DNA of 64,000 nt from Channa striata (Eukaryota; Chordata; Actinopteri; Anabantiformes; Channidae). The notes under the pieces are model-generated. The model saw only the letters and a program-made list of their open reading frames with translations. It made no database searches and was not told the origin of the DNA. A program made the translations under genes and the position numbers. The DNA lies in NCBI GenBank assembly GCA_033026295.1, contig CM065180.1, forward strand, positions 20,613,523-20,677,522. Reading direction: 5' to 3'. Positions 12,653 to 24,774 of the stretch are shown here, one piece after another; positions within the stretch are counted from its first letter, which is position 1, and each line of letters begins with the position of its first letter.

Positions 12653-13965
12653 TGATCTTCCCCCAACAGGAAAAGTGTGACAGGGCCTCATTTGGGGCCA
12701 GTTTGCTCTTTCCACGAGCTGCACTTATGGATGGAGAGCGAGCTCCACTGTGGAAGGAGAACTGCGCTTCAACAACGTGACTGGATCCCAAGAACAGGGG
12801 AGGAAAGGGGGGTGGATGTAAATTCATTCGGATCCCCCCCCTCCCCAATTTGGTTCAATGGAGACAACGCAATGCAAGCGCGACCCCTACTGGCCCAGCG
12901 TGGGCGCGCGTCCTGCACTCACGGGCAAGACGCTCGTCGTTACGTGTCGGTGTTGGAGATTTTCTTCTAAAGACAAAGCTCGTGTTCGGGGGGGTGGAGG
13001 AGAAAGACGCAGGATCTGGGCCTGAGCTCGCATTGCTACTTAGAATATGAGAGCTCTGTTCTCTGAGGGGTCCACAGAGCAACACGGCTGCCTCGTCCTG
13101 GTTTGGGATGGAGAGGAGCTGGAAGTTGTGCCAAGTGCTGGAGCGAGTCAGACGCCCGCAACATGTCACGCAAAGCCCCGTTATTGGTGTGAAGTGTGAG
13201 ATCTGCCACAATCTAATGGGTTTGGGGGCGTGGGGGGGCAGTTTGTGGTTGCACTGTGTGCATGATCAGCGGAGGGGCTGGGTGCCAAAGGAGGCACGTC
13301 TCTCTGCAGTTCACTTGCACAGTCGGTTTTTTGCACGTCCACGCATTTGTGTCAGAGGCACAAAGGCGCCCGGCGCGTTTTTGTGCCAGCGGAGAGATGC
13401 GCTCCGCAAAGCGGCTGCGCTCCGCTCGCTGCGCCAGCGCTGTGCGCTACGACGAGGAGCAGGAATCTGACGAGACCGACGAGAGTCTCCGCTCGGTTTG
13501 GCGGCGTGTGGCTGATAGTGGCCGCCCCGCATCCCTTCACTGAAAGTTGACGGTGTTTTAGAGACTGTGGCGTGGGTGCCGCACTTTGGATGAGGGACGC
13601 CTGTGGGCGAAAGCCGCGAGGCGCCCGAGAGAGAGAGAGAGAGGAGAGAGAGAGACGGAGACGGTGCGTGGTCACCGCAGAACACGCAAAGACACGGACA
13701 AAGTACTTACAGCACGTCCCCTCCACACAGCTCCAAAACAGCGGGGTGAGATGACATTGCAACAGTCCCCTGTCTCCTCCGAGAAACCATGCAGCCTCCG
13801 ACGGGGATCACTATCACAAACGCTGCACACACACGCAAGAAAAGAGGAAAAAATCACCAAATCTCTGGTAATAAATTATTCCCACCGTGTCCGAAAAAAA
13901 CTCTTCACAATCCCCCGTTTAGCAATTCACCGGCGCGCAGCTGCGTTGTTGTAATCCAATCTTCG

Positions 13966-13994
<29 letters not shown>
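13966..13994. repeat. (GT)14 microsatellite in the CpG-rich segment
   Basis: Perfect GT run. If the first-exon proposal is right, it lies in the grin2a 5'UTR. Confidence 0.95.
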
Positions 13995-13996
<2 letters not shown>

Positions 13997-14121
13997 GATT
14001 CTCCGCTGGCCCGGCGCATCGTGGGGGCTCAGGCTGCCCTGCGTGTGTGCCCGCAGCTCCCGGTCATCCCGTTATTCCTGTCCCGAGCGCAGGAGGCGGA
14101 AGAGGCAGGCGAGCAGCCGCC

Positions 14122-14250
14122 GGACGCGCGCACACACGCACACGCACACACGCACGTCGACTTGTGCAGTGGAGGCTCCTGCAGCCTGCGGACCGAGCAC
14201 GGGACCCGCTCTCTCTCCCGTGCATGCGCGTGTGTGTGTGTGTGTGTGAG
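14122..14250. repeat. paired CA-rich and TG-rich alternating tracts
   Basis: An alternating purine-pyrimidine CG/CA tract (about 14122-14157) is followed 60 bp later by a CG/TG tract (about 14219-14250). They are complementary in orientation and both suit Z-DNA or hairpin formation within the CpG-rich segment. Confidence 0.8.
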
Positions 14251-14944
14251 AGTGCACGGCGGTGCCGCGCGTTCACGCGTCCGTGCCGCTCGGCGGTTCG
14301 GCTGCGTGCGCCCGCGCGCCGCTGCAGAGGCTCGGGCAGCTGGATGGAAAGACGGACCGTGCGTCCGTCGGTCTGTCGCTCCCTCCCTCTCCCCCCTGCG
14401 CTAACGCTGCTCCAGGAAGCGGCTCACGCAGAACCACTAGAGTTGGGCAACAGTTTCTCCGAAATTCCATCGTGTCCGTTTGGTTTTCATGTCCTGTCGC
14501 TCTTCGGTCGGTGCATCCGAAAAACTGGAGAGCAGCGGCCGGAGCAGATGAGCAGAGTCCGTCAAATGTCCAAGTGGTGCAAAGGGGGAAAGCAACAGAA
14601 AGATGGGAAATGAAAGTGTCACGTGGATTCCCACAATTCACGAACTTGTGAATTTGAACATCTGGACACAACAGCAGATGAATCTCATCTTCCACAAAAC
14701 TGGATTATGATCATGTACCTGTGAACTGTCTCCGCCTTCGCTGCTGAACGTTTGTCTCTAGTTTGGAAAGTTGCTGGACTGTTGCCCAAGTTGCGCAGCT
14801 GCTTAAGGTGGACGACTTCCAACCAGGACACAGAGGACACACACCTTTAGTTCCTCTGGTGCCCTCACAAAGACTGTCCGTCTGACACTGCACCAAGATC
14901 TTCCTATATTAAAATATCTCTATATTATAAAACATGCCTCCAGG

Positions 14945-15088
14945 TGACATCACTCGGAGGAAGCTTCAGTTTAGATTATGTCATTTAATTGCTCACACTA
15001 TGGAGGTTGCGATTATGCCTGCTTCTAAAGCTCCTCCACATGACATCATCTGAACTCCTAATCATGCAAACTCTTCCAAGTGACGTCA
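14945..15088. promoter_or_regulatory. cluster of three CRE-like sites
   Basis: TGACATCA lies at 14945 and 15041, and the full cAMP-response element TGACGTCA at 15081-15088. The last sits inside a 28-bp near-palindrome (CTCTTCCAAG...TGGAGGAG). Sites like these are bound by CREB/ATF factors. Their position upstream of the candidate grin2a promoter is suggestive only. Confidence 0.45.
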
Positions 15089-15511
15089 TCTGGAGGAGTT
15101 TTTCTGCTAGAAGCAGAGAAATGAAGCCAGAGGGACGTTTGAAAGCAGAAACGTACATTTACGCCCTGAACTAAAGCCACAGAAACAAGTTGAGAAACGG
15201 TGAAGTCGCCATTGTGCATTTTTGTGGTTCTCCGTGAGTCGTGAGCTGTCGTGAGACGTCCAGACGTCTCAGCTCGACAGTTTCTGAGAGGAACATGGAA
15301 GAGAGAGCATCAGATGAGGAGGGGGGGGTGTATGCAGTAATATTGGCTTCATAAATGGGTGTATAGTCACATTTCACAGCTGACTGAGCAAATAACTTTC
15401 AAACCACTGGACCCCCCCCACCACACACACACACACACAGACACTTGTTCACCTGTTCCTGGTACCTACCAGTTGTATTCGGTCGCATTCCTCAGAATGT
15501 CTGTGTGTGTC

Positions 15512-15515
<4 letters not shown>

Positions 15516-15551
<36 letters not shown>
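15516..15551. repeat. (TG)18 microsatellite
   Basis: Perfect TG run. A shorter CA run lies at about 15422-15439, in inverted orientation. Confidence 0.95.
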
Positions 15552-15554
<3 letters not shown>

Positions 15555-17255
15555 CTGCCTCCATATTCTGATCTCCTGCCTTCCCTCTGCCTCTGTCTCA
15601 GATCGACCTTTGCCTCAGCAGTTTTGCTCCGTTTACAGTCCACCTGAACTGCCGTTTCACCATCTTGTCTCGACTCGTGCTTTTGCCTCCACAGATCTGA
15701 GCAGTTTTTCGGCTTCGTCCTGCGTCAGCAAACACACTTGTACTGAAGAATTACGCTGTGCACAAAGTAGAGTCGGCGTACGAGATCCGGAGCAAGAGTG
15801 TGATAGTAAAAATGTCACAGAATGCCATTGTGACATTAAAAATGCCAGGAGGATCATTGGGGTCACGGTGAACTCATTATTGGGTATCACAGCCGCCCTG
15901 TGAGAGCATCAGAGGTGGATCACGACAAAGTGCAACAAGGTCACGCCGCGCGAATGTTGAGCAGCACGGTTACACAAAACGTTCCATCGAGGAGCACGAG
16001 CGCTGCAGCGTCGCGGGCCCGATGTGAGTCACACTGTGCCAGCGAGATTCAGTGTGTCTGGTCAGAAATTTACTGTTTCCTCTGTCAGTATTGATTTGAC
16101 ACACAAATAGAACGCGTAGCCTACTTTGGAATCTGTGACCTCTTTGTCATTTTCAGTCATTCGTCAGTTGGTTGAGGGGAAACACAATGCAGGTTTGTCA
16201 CGGCAAGGCTGGAGGATCCAGGCGAGGAATCCACCGTGATGCAGCTTGAACTGATTGTTTGTGGCTGTTTTGTTGCCGTATTATAATAAAAAGAGAGAGT
16301 TTTGCAGTGATTTTTCAGGATTATACTAATAAAAACGTCCCTTTTTATAAAATAAGAAGGAGTGACAATGATTTCGGTCTATAAGGTTTGACATGAAAGG
16401 CTGGATGAATCGGGGGGAAATATCAATATACCAGAACTCACCTCTGCACCCATTTGGTAGATGTATGTCCAAGTCATGGCTGCAGAGACAGAAGGTCAAG
16501 AAAAGCGACCCATAAATTCCCATTAATGTCCACAGTGGCTGGAAGTGGACATTTCTGTCTGCACCTGATATAAAGGAGCTTTTCTCTCGGTCCGACTGTG
16601 TCACACTCTGCCGCGAACTGCTTCTCTGCAAATCAGCGATCATGGTCCACTGGAGCCAGAAGGACAATGTCAGGTGACACCTAAGTGCCTCCATATTGGA
16701 CACTTTCCAGACAGTTTGATTGCACCTTTTTCTATGACAATATTACAGTCAGGAACTGAGGGGGACAAAAAACGTCCTGCAGAAAATGACAAAATCTGTA
16801 GAAATCGATCAAAGTCACACAGACATTAAAATAAATATAAATATTACATATAAGGTTGGGACGTTTTCCACCTGCAGAGACATTTGAGAGACAGGGACAT
16901 GACCCTTGGTTCGGCTCCTTCCACATCCCGAGACGTCTCTGCTCCTCTGGGATTAGACTTAACATCCCCGGAGCCGTCAAATGTCCCCGACTCATCAAAC
17001 ACAACATCACTCTGCATCTACACAAGCTTCTACTGTCACCGCACAACAAGCAAACTCTCACGACACCTACTGTACACGAGCATTTCACTTTGATTCGCTT
17101 AAAGGCTGTGACTTGCAAATCCTCAGCCTCAAGACCAAGAAGTGGCTCTGGTGTCCCGTCTGGATCAGGAGTCTTGGACCATCACCAAAAAACACTCAAA
17201 TCTCTGCAGGCTGAACAAAGTTCCATCAAAAGTTTCTACATGTGATTGCTTTTGT

Positions 17256-17257
<2 letters not shown>

Positions 17258-17298
<41 letters not shown>
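17258..17298. repeat. (GT)20 microsatellite
   Basis: Perfect GT run. A second GT run is at 17341-17357 and a long CA run at 17446-17483, giving an inverted pair. Confidence 0.96.
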
Positions 17299-17299
<1 letters not shown>

Positions 17300-17442
17300 T
17301 GGCTTGGGGATCCCAGCGGCTACAGACATGCTTGGCTGCTGTGTGTGTGTGTGTGTGAGTGACATGCTGGGGAAGGGAGAGGAGGGGTGTTACCAGGTCA
17401 CCAAACAGCTGTCTGTGAGACAGAATGGCCGCAAGGGGTGTG

Positions 17443-17445
<3 letters not shown>

Positions 17446-17483
<38 letters not shown>
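17446..17483. repeat. (CA)19 microsatellite
   Basis: Perfect CA run, complementary in orientation to the GT run at 17258-17298. Confidence 0.96.
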
Positions 17484-17488
<5 letters not shown>

Positions 17489-19949
17489 AGAGAGAGAGGG
17501 TAACTCAACCACAAATCAGAAATGTACAGACAGGGAAACAGATGCTACAGTGTGGGGCCCCTACACACACCCACCCCACTGCCACCCAACAGTCGGAGAT
17601 CAGTTAGTTTCTGATGTGTTTACTGAGAGCGAATTCCAGCACGTCCAGCGGTTTTTCACTAACCCGATAATCGTAATGAATTCGGCAGCACAGGAAACCT
17701 AATCAGGAGGTCGAACTCTGCAAACTCACTCACGCATGTCCGTGTCCATCTTTGTGACATCATGCCCCCGTCTGTGGAACTCTCTTCACCTTGAGTGAGC
17801 TAAAAAATGTTATTGTTATTGTTATTATTATATTAATGCATTTGATAAGTTCAGGCAGGGATTATGGGAAAATGGAGCCCCTCGCCCTGGGTCATCTTAC
17901 ATCTGTTTTTTTTTTTTGTAGTTATTTTATTTTGGCTTTTTTAAGTTTTTCATCACTTGTTTGCTTTTATTCTCTTTCTGTTTATTATTTTGACATTTTA
18001 TTGGACATTATGGTAAATTTTAGCTGCGTTGCTGTGGTTGTTTTTTATCTCTTTGTGGTCGTTTTGCATCTTTACACAAGAAATATAAGTAGTGACTTCC
18101 GATTCTCTAACCCACGGGCCCTCTGACCTCAGATCAGTAATTCACAGATGAAAGAAAGAAAGAATAACGTGAATTATTTATAGCAAGACATTTGTTTGTG
18201 AGTTTATTTTGATGTACGTGAACATTTTTATTTCATGGATCTTATAAATGATTCAAAGCACATTAAACAACGGACCTTGTCTAAACTAAATTTGAAAACT
18301 ACTTAACGGTATGAAATGAATGGAACGTAGTCTGACAGTAGATGCTTTAGCAAAGAAATGAAGTCGTGCAGTCGTCAAAATGAAATAACTGCTTCTATTC
18401 TGCTCTGATTTGGCGGCACAGTCCCTGCTACGAGATGCCAGGTATTTAACATCCACCCACATTTCTGTCTAAGCGTTTCCACACTAAGCACCTATAAGCC
18501 TCATTAGCCACCAGTGGAATAATATGATGAGATTTGACATTATTTCACTTCCCTAAGCAGCATGACTTCCTCTGTTTGAATCACAGAAAACCACAAATCT
18601 CGATAATCTCGAGCTCATGTCGGCCCAGTTTATTCTGGGAATCACGTCGTAGGTTTTCTTCCTGTGTCGTTACCGGACAAAACGTGCAGCAAAGTCGCTC
18701 ACGTCACCTGTTGTGTCCAACGTCCAATGAGGCTTCAGCACGTTCAGGGTCGGGCTACGCCGCTGCTGCAGTTTGAAGCAGAAGCTCGAAGCAGAAGCCG
18801 GTTTAAATCAGCCACATTAGTCTTAACACCGATACACAACCACAGCAGACAGGAGTTTCTGTTAACACAGAGGACGCACACAGAGGGACATTCACCAACA
18901 GGAGTTGTTTCGTGAGACTTTTGGTCGTGCTGTGGTCGTTTCGTGTCTCCTTCACACTAACGTCTCTGAGCTTTCGGGCCCTTGCAGTCAGTAACACGTC
19001 CATGCTTCCCTTTCAGCTCTTCCTGTGGAAGTTTAACAGCTTCCATTTGCATTGTTGGAATGTGACACTTTACTACAGCCGAGCACAACCTGTGAGCCCT
19101 GTTGCTGTTCCCCACGCGTCGTTTTCTAACTCATATTCATACAGTATGATTAGAATCATAATGGAACAGTTGCAGTGGCCATTACCCTGATTTCCTGAGG
19201 GAGCCTTAAGCCGAGCGTCTTTCGTGAGCAGGTAAAGTGGCTTCTCACTCATTTCCCTTTAAATGTGAGAGTTGGATCCTGATCACACGGGGCCGAATGC
19301 ACCAAGACTTCCTGCAACAGGGGAATCACTTAATGCAACGTGTCCCAGTGGCACGTTCTGATTTACTGTTTTACTATATTTGACTCCAAAAGTGTCTTTC
19401 CATCACAGCAGTGGCTGAAAGTGCGATGTGACCAAACTCGTGGGGCATTTTGCTGAACAGCTAAATGTGTCTGTCCAATTAAAAGTGGACGTTTCATGGC
19501 ACCACAAAGGTGGAAAACCTGGACAGGCACCGCAGCCTGCAACCAGCGGACTGACTGGTTTGTGAAGAGCAGATACGCGCAGAGACGTGCGGGGATGAGC
19601 AGGAGGCTGCCAGCTTTCTAAACAGGGGTCAGAGAGGACACGAGGCAAAACCAGGGCTCCTTCTTTCATGGAGCTTCCAGCGGCTAGTTTCAATGGTGAC
19701 AACGCTGAGAAACATCCAAACCCTGAATCCGTCACATCAAACGATCAAGCGACAAGCCCGACACTGATTTGATTACAAGTCGCTACGAATTAAAATGGAA
19801 CTTGCAGCAGTAATTCCATTAACCAGACAAAGGCTCGAACAACTGGGCATTTTAAGAGAAAAGCCATTAGCTGAAGCACCGCTGCTCTTTCATCTTGACC
19901 TTTGCTGCTCCTGGGAACATATTACAACTGACAGCGCCCCACCAACATC

Positions 19950-19978
19950 ACACACACACTCACACACACACACACACA
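19950..19978. repeat. CA microsatellite, interrupted
   Basis: CA dinucleotides with one T interruption. Confidence 0.9.
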
Positions 19979-20317
19979 TTTTTCTGGTTTATATCGTGTT
20001 GGGCAGCACCATCTAGTGTTGCACTCTGGGAAAAGGAGATGCAGCAAAATTCAAATAATGTTCCAATTAATAAAATAAAAAATAAAAAAATAACGATAGA
20101 CTGCAGATGAAGGTTTGTGTTATATCTGTTCTAACAAAACTGGGATGTTTGTCCATCAAAGTGTGAGACACGGGTGAGACAAAGTTTGAAAAGCAAAGGA
20201 AAAGACACGAACCGATAAGATAAGCGATAAGAACTTTTGAAAATTAACAGTTAATGTCTAACAATGTTGCAAAGGGTTAAAATGTAATTACAGAAAGGGT
20301 CAAAAGGTCAGTGTTAA

Positions 20318-20412
20318 AGTGAGAACATGTAAACTCTACACAGCCAGGGATTCAAACCGGGGACCTTCGAGCTGTGAGGCAGCGGCACTAACCACTTCAT
20401 CACTGTGACACG
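20318..20412 (+). repeat. interspersed repeat fragment ('ggattcaaaccggggacctt' type)
   Basis: The segment AACATGTAAACTCTACACAG, then GGATTCAAACCGGGGACCTT, and CTAACCACTTCATCACTGTG is a decayed copy of a very common fish repeat tail. The B-box-like GGATTCAAACC could point to a tRNA-derived SINE. No intact tRNA gene is present. Confidence 0.55.
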
Positions 20413-23364
20413 CAGTAAAGTTCCACTGTAAATGTTATTTCAAATAAATAATTCCTGATTCATGATAACGTCCCAGCTCAGGTTTGACTGTCCTTTGTCC
20501 CAAACTCACACATGTATTTGACGGTCTCACGTTGCCACCTAGTGGTTGTGACTCTTCCAGTCACAAAACACAAATTGGTCTGTTGAAAACCAGTAATGTC
20601 CTGGTTTAAAAAGGGATTTCTTTGTCAACATGTTGTATTTAAATTGAAATTAAACCTTTATTTGATCCCAAATCATCTTCTCTGTGTGTGGATCACAGGA
20701 TCCACCATCATCCCACACGTTGGCACCCAGCTGATGATCACAGGGACATGTATCGGCCCGAGTCGTGTGTGCAGGGAGCAGGGAGGAGAGTCTGGGTCCC
20801 ACAGGACAACGACTGAACTTACCAGCACAGTGCAGCATTTGAGAGAAACCGTGTGAGAAGGTGAATTACGAAAGAAACGTCACAACACCTGCGTTTTTTT
20901 ATGTGGTCGTGCTGTGGAGGATTAAAGATTCTGGTCCCAAACAAAGTGCACACGTTTGGAGCGAGTTGCTATTTGGCAAAATACTACAGCCATTAGATCC
21001 AAACACTTCAGCTTAGTTATGATAATGTTTCAACATTATTATTTATTCTGAATAGATTTATTGGAGTTTTTGACCTTTAAATCATCTTCATCGTCCTGTA
21101 CGTTGGAACTGTTGACCACGTCTGTCTGACCTCTCCTGCTGCTCAAACTGACCTTTATTTTTGGTGATTTTGAGTTTATTTGACTCTGAAAGATCTGAAA
21201 CACACTTTGAATGGCTGATAATGTTTCATTCCTGCCCTGAAGGTGAAGGAAGATCTTTGTGTATTTCCACTTTCAGTTAAATCTGCCTCCATGAACGTGG
21301 GTTTACGTGGACCAGGTTTTGACCTGTGACCAGCATGTAAATGACTCTTGGTTCACCAATGTTTTCAGTTACTACTGCACATTGCTGAGCTCACACCTGC
21401 TGTGTCCCAAACTGAAGTGGACATGATATTCCATGCATTTCTTTGATCCCATCTTTACTATCGTGATATTAACTATAGTAACTATTGTGGAGCAAACAAA
21501 AACCTTCCAAAGGTTCCGTATCGCACCTGTTCTCATCTCTTTTCACAGGCACAAAATACTTGGGATTACATTTAATAGAGAGCTACTGCAGCTGTCCATC
21601 ACCAGCAGAAATCTCAGGAAATCAGAGCTGTGGACGCCCTTAAAAAGCAGCTTAAGACTTTTTGGTTTTTGCCTTTGTTTAGTTTTGGTATTTTTTATGT
21701 TACTTTAAGTTTTTTTAGCAGCCAGCGATCTCTCCTGTCCTGTCTTGCGGTTGCGTCTCTTGAAAGGGAAACGCTTCTTTTCAGAGCACTTTGCTTTATC
21801 GTTTTCTTCCTGACTTTGATTTTTGCTAAATATTAAGCATTATTAAAAACACTGTGTGATGTTCTGATCTGGAAAGGTCCGATCCAAACAAAATGCACTT
21901 ATTTGGGCATTTGAAAATGTTGCATCCCGCCCTTTAACAGCTGATAAACTGGTCAGTGCCCTGTGGACAAACTGAGCCATCGCTGATTGGCTACTGGCTG
22001 ACATATGCAATATTACTTGAATATTCCCCATATATCGGCTGTAGGGATAAACAATCATCGACATAAGAAACAAAACAGACAATGTGCGTCAGGAATAAAA
22101 AATCTTGTATTTTTTAATTGACAGGGAAACATCCTTCAGGACAACGGTTGGTCATCACACAGCAACGATACAATGCAGAGAGTCCGACTGTGTGTCGAGC
22201 CTTTAAACACCTCCCCTGCCCCCTCCCCTCTCCCTCTCCCTCTCCCACGGGGAATGACGGAGGGCTTATTATTGCAGACACACTGGCTCTCCTCTGACAG
22301 ACAGAACACACCTCCTCCCCTCCTTGTAAGGCCTGGGGGGGTTTGGGGTGGGGGTGTCTGGGTCAATCACTGAAGGTTTATTTGAAAAAAAAAAGAAAGA
22401 AAGAAAACAACAGAAAGATAAAACACAAGGCTTCGGATTCTGCAAAGTTAAGTTCCGTCACAGTTTGAACTCACTGGAATCTGGTGTCGTGGTTAGACTT
22501 CGCTGCGAAGCCCGACCAGCTCAGTGTCAACCCGGGAAACACAGCTTATTACTATCCTGATCTGTCCAGAGGCTACTCCTATATAAAATATACAACAGTT
22601 AATTAGTTTCACCATTACCAGAGTTCTAGCATGTTTCGAGTATCAGGAGGAAAAGTGAAAAATGTTCAGCTCGACGTTAAATAACAGCGGTTCCTAACAA
22701 AACAGAACCGACTGAGTTTCCATTCCTCTCTAGAAAACTGTATAAAGAGGAGGGATGTCCTCATACAGCAAATAACCACCCAGTATTGCATTAGACAATA
22801 AAGAATAGGGTCATTTTAATCAGTATTTTATCAGATACCAATTAATAAAGCCCAATGCAAGTAGGTCATTGTTCTACAAATGGAAACATCTGAAAATGCA
22901 AATATCAAAATCTCTAAAACATCCAGATGATTCTTTCCCAAAAGATTTTTTTTTCTTAAGTTAGAACATGCAATAGTCAAAACTGCTTCCTCAAAAACAG
23001 GATTTAAATACTGAGATCCAAAGATCTGTGTATCATAAGAACAATTATGCAGTCACTCTACCAAACGCGGTTGATTATAATGGCAATATGATGGAGACAG
23101 GGCTTTGTCTGCGCTAAGTTAAATAAGAGGGAGACAGAAACAGGCTGTCTGCTCAAAACCTCCCACTACTGACAGTCTGTGCAGGAAGAGGACGTGAAAC
23201 AGGACAAAGCAGCTGCACGACAACAGTGTGTTCACGCACGTACTGTGTAAAAAGGATTTTAAAAGACGGGGCGCGACCAACTTTGCCACGTTCATGAGGG
23301 AGGACGACGACTCAGACTAACATCAGATTCACTTCTCCATCGGAACCGGAAGAAGAATGAACGG

Positions 23365-23388
23365 CAGCAGCAGCAGCAGCAGCAGCAG
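23365..23388. repeat. (CAG)8 trinucleotide repeat, (CTG)8 on the cacna1h sense strand
   Basis: Eight perfect CAG units. If the cacna1h 3'UTR extends this far, the transcript would carry CUG repeats. Confidence 0.9.
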
Positions 23389-24774
23389 CGACGATGTCCG
23401 TTTTTCACTCAGCCAACCTGCGTCTCTTGCTCTATTCTTGTCTCACTTTCACCTGCTGTGCCGATCCAAGGCCAGCAACCAATCACAGGCCTGCGCTTCA
23501 CAAAGGCCAAAGGTGTTGACCTGTTCCAACACACAATTCGTTTCATTTTTGCCATGTTCTGTTGAAGAAACTGCGATCTACGTGCTCACTGCTCGAGAGA
23601 TGTCGAGATAATGATGACAGCACAGAAGGAGAATGATAAGAATGAGTGAACATCTCGACCTCCTCAATCACCGATCTTATGCTTATAACGGCCTCCGCAG
23701 GCAAAACATTTGGAGTTTTAATGCCCGTTTTATTTCAGTCCAACTGTGTGTGAAAAAGAAACACACCCGAAATCCGCCTTGGGACTTTATGCCAACCTAT
23801 GGAGACCCTGTTAATCAATTACAAATACTTCACATTTGGTTGGCAACAGCCGTAACGACAGATTTCCCTTCTTTTGCACAAATATGAAAAAAATAAAATA
23901 AAATAAAAAGTAAAGTGATTTCGGTACAGCATCAAAGCACTTTGGTTTTCCCTCATGTCACTGAGGACTTGTGCATGTCACGTGCTGATCAGAAAAAGAA
24001 TTCCAAACTAGACGGCGTCCCAGCCAAGCATGCTTCGAGTGTGCCTGTGCACAAAGGAGGAGAATATACATATTGTGCTGTTGGAATAAATGTATGGCTT
24101 GCTAAGAAAACATTCAGCCACTGGAAGAAGAAATGCTTGCGGCACTTTGTCATTCGCACCTTAGGTGTTTTCTTATTCATGGGTAGGTTAATGCACCATA
24201 ATTCATATGTACTCAACAAATGCCATGTGTTACCTGATGTGGGGGTGTTTGAAGTCGGGGAAACAACCGAGCCCTCAGCAGAAACGCTTCTCTTCCGCTC
24301 ACAAAAACGCCTGAGCTTTCAAAGAACCTGCAGCGCCTACTGCTGCCGGCCGCGCACAGGGGCCGAGAACCTACATCAGCATGAACACTAAAGATAGAAA
24401 TACTCTCAATCTTCATATAAAACGGGTTTATATCACATATAGTAGTTCTACAGTATGTACGAACACAAGAGTGTGGTTGGTTTATGTAGCGTGGATGTCA
24501 CTATATTTTCCACTAGTATATATTATTATTGCACTCTGGCTACACATATAAGTTAGTTTGGTTGTCTTTAGATGTACAGAAACACTAAGAGGTGTCCAAA
24601 CTGATCCAGCTTCAAAACAGTTGAAGAACAGACGGGCTCAGTGATGACGACGTCGCCGTTTCGGAAAAAGAATTTACAGGATTCTGGTCTTACATTGTTT
24701 TACAGCTTATGTTTTTCACACCTCACAGGTTTAAAACCTGTTTGAGATACTTTTTGGAGTCATGGCCAAATTCA

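Larger units (their letters stand above)
6425..13710 (-). other. grin2a: probable grin2a 5'UTR intron
   Basis: This span lies between the acceptor at 6425 and a consensus donor (GCT|GTAAGTAC) at 13710. No coding potential was recognised on either strand. It contains CA/TG microsatellites, a 25-bp tandem duplication and three interspersed-repeat fragments. Intermediate non-coding exons cannot be excluded. Confidence 0.4.
13711..14400 (-). other. grin2a: candidate non-coding exon 1 of grin2a (5' boundary uncertain)
   Basis: The 3' boundary is proposed from the donor GCT|GTAAGTAC at 13711/13710 inside the CpG-rich segment. The 5' boundary is a guess. Minus-strand transcript evidence would be needed to confirm it. 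Confidence 0.3.
12850..14450 (-). promoter_or_regulatory. grin2a: CpG-rich segment, candidate grin2a promoter and first exon
   Basis: This is the only extended GC- and CpG-rich stretch in the window (for example around 13360-13450 and 14080-14420), set against an AT-rich background. It lies upstream of the grin2a coding exon on the transcribed strand. It carries a consensus minus-strand donor, GTAAGT, at 13710-13705. I infer that transcription starts within roughly 13.9-14.4 kb. No TATA box was identified and the start site is not resolvable by eye. Long open frames here come from GC-rich composition and TG/CA repeats. Confidence 0.5.
14600..22100. other. intergenic region between grin2a promoter and cacna1h 3' end
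   Basis: No gene was recognised on either strand. The stretch holds several microsatellites, the CRE-like cluster at 14945-15088, and one repeat fragment near 20.3 kb. Weak LINE-like 3' fragments near 17.78 and 21.6 kb were not convincing. Open frames here are short and repeat-driven. Confidence 0.6.

Noticed and set aside
13789..14613. 274-codon plus-strand open frame, and overlapping frames of 93-144 codons
   Set aside because: They cross GT/CA repeats and CpG-rich sequence that lowers stop-codon frequency. The translation is Cys/Val/Thr/His runs and Arg/Pro-rich text with no family resemblance.
20318..20412. tRNA gene suggested by a B-box-like sequence
   Set aside because: No A box at the right spacing and no cloverleaf. 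It fits a decayed high-copy repeat instead.
17765..21720. Possible LINE 3'-end fragments near 17.78 kb (LWNSL) and 21.6 kb (ALKKQLKTF)
   Set aside because: Matches are a handful of residues only and no reverse-transcriptase motifs are nearby. Too weak to annotate.
23915..24391. 158-codon plus-strand open frame
   Set aside because: No domain or homology recognised, and it lies in the cacna1h 3' flank on the opposite strand.
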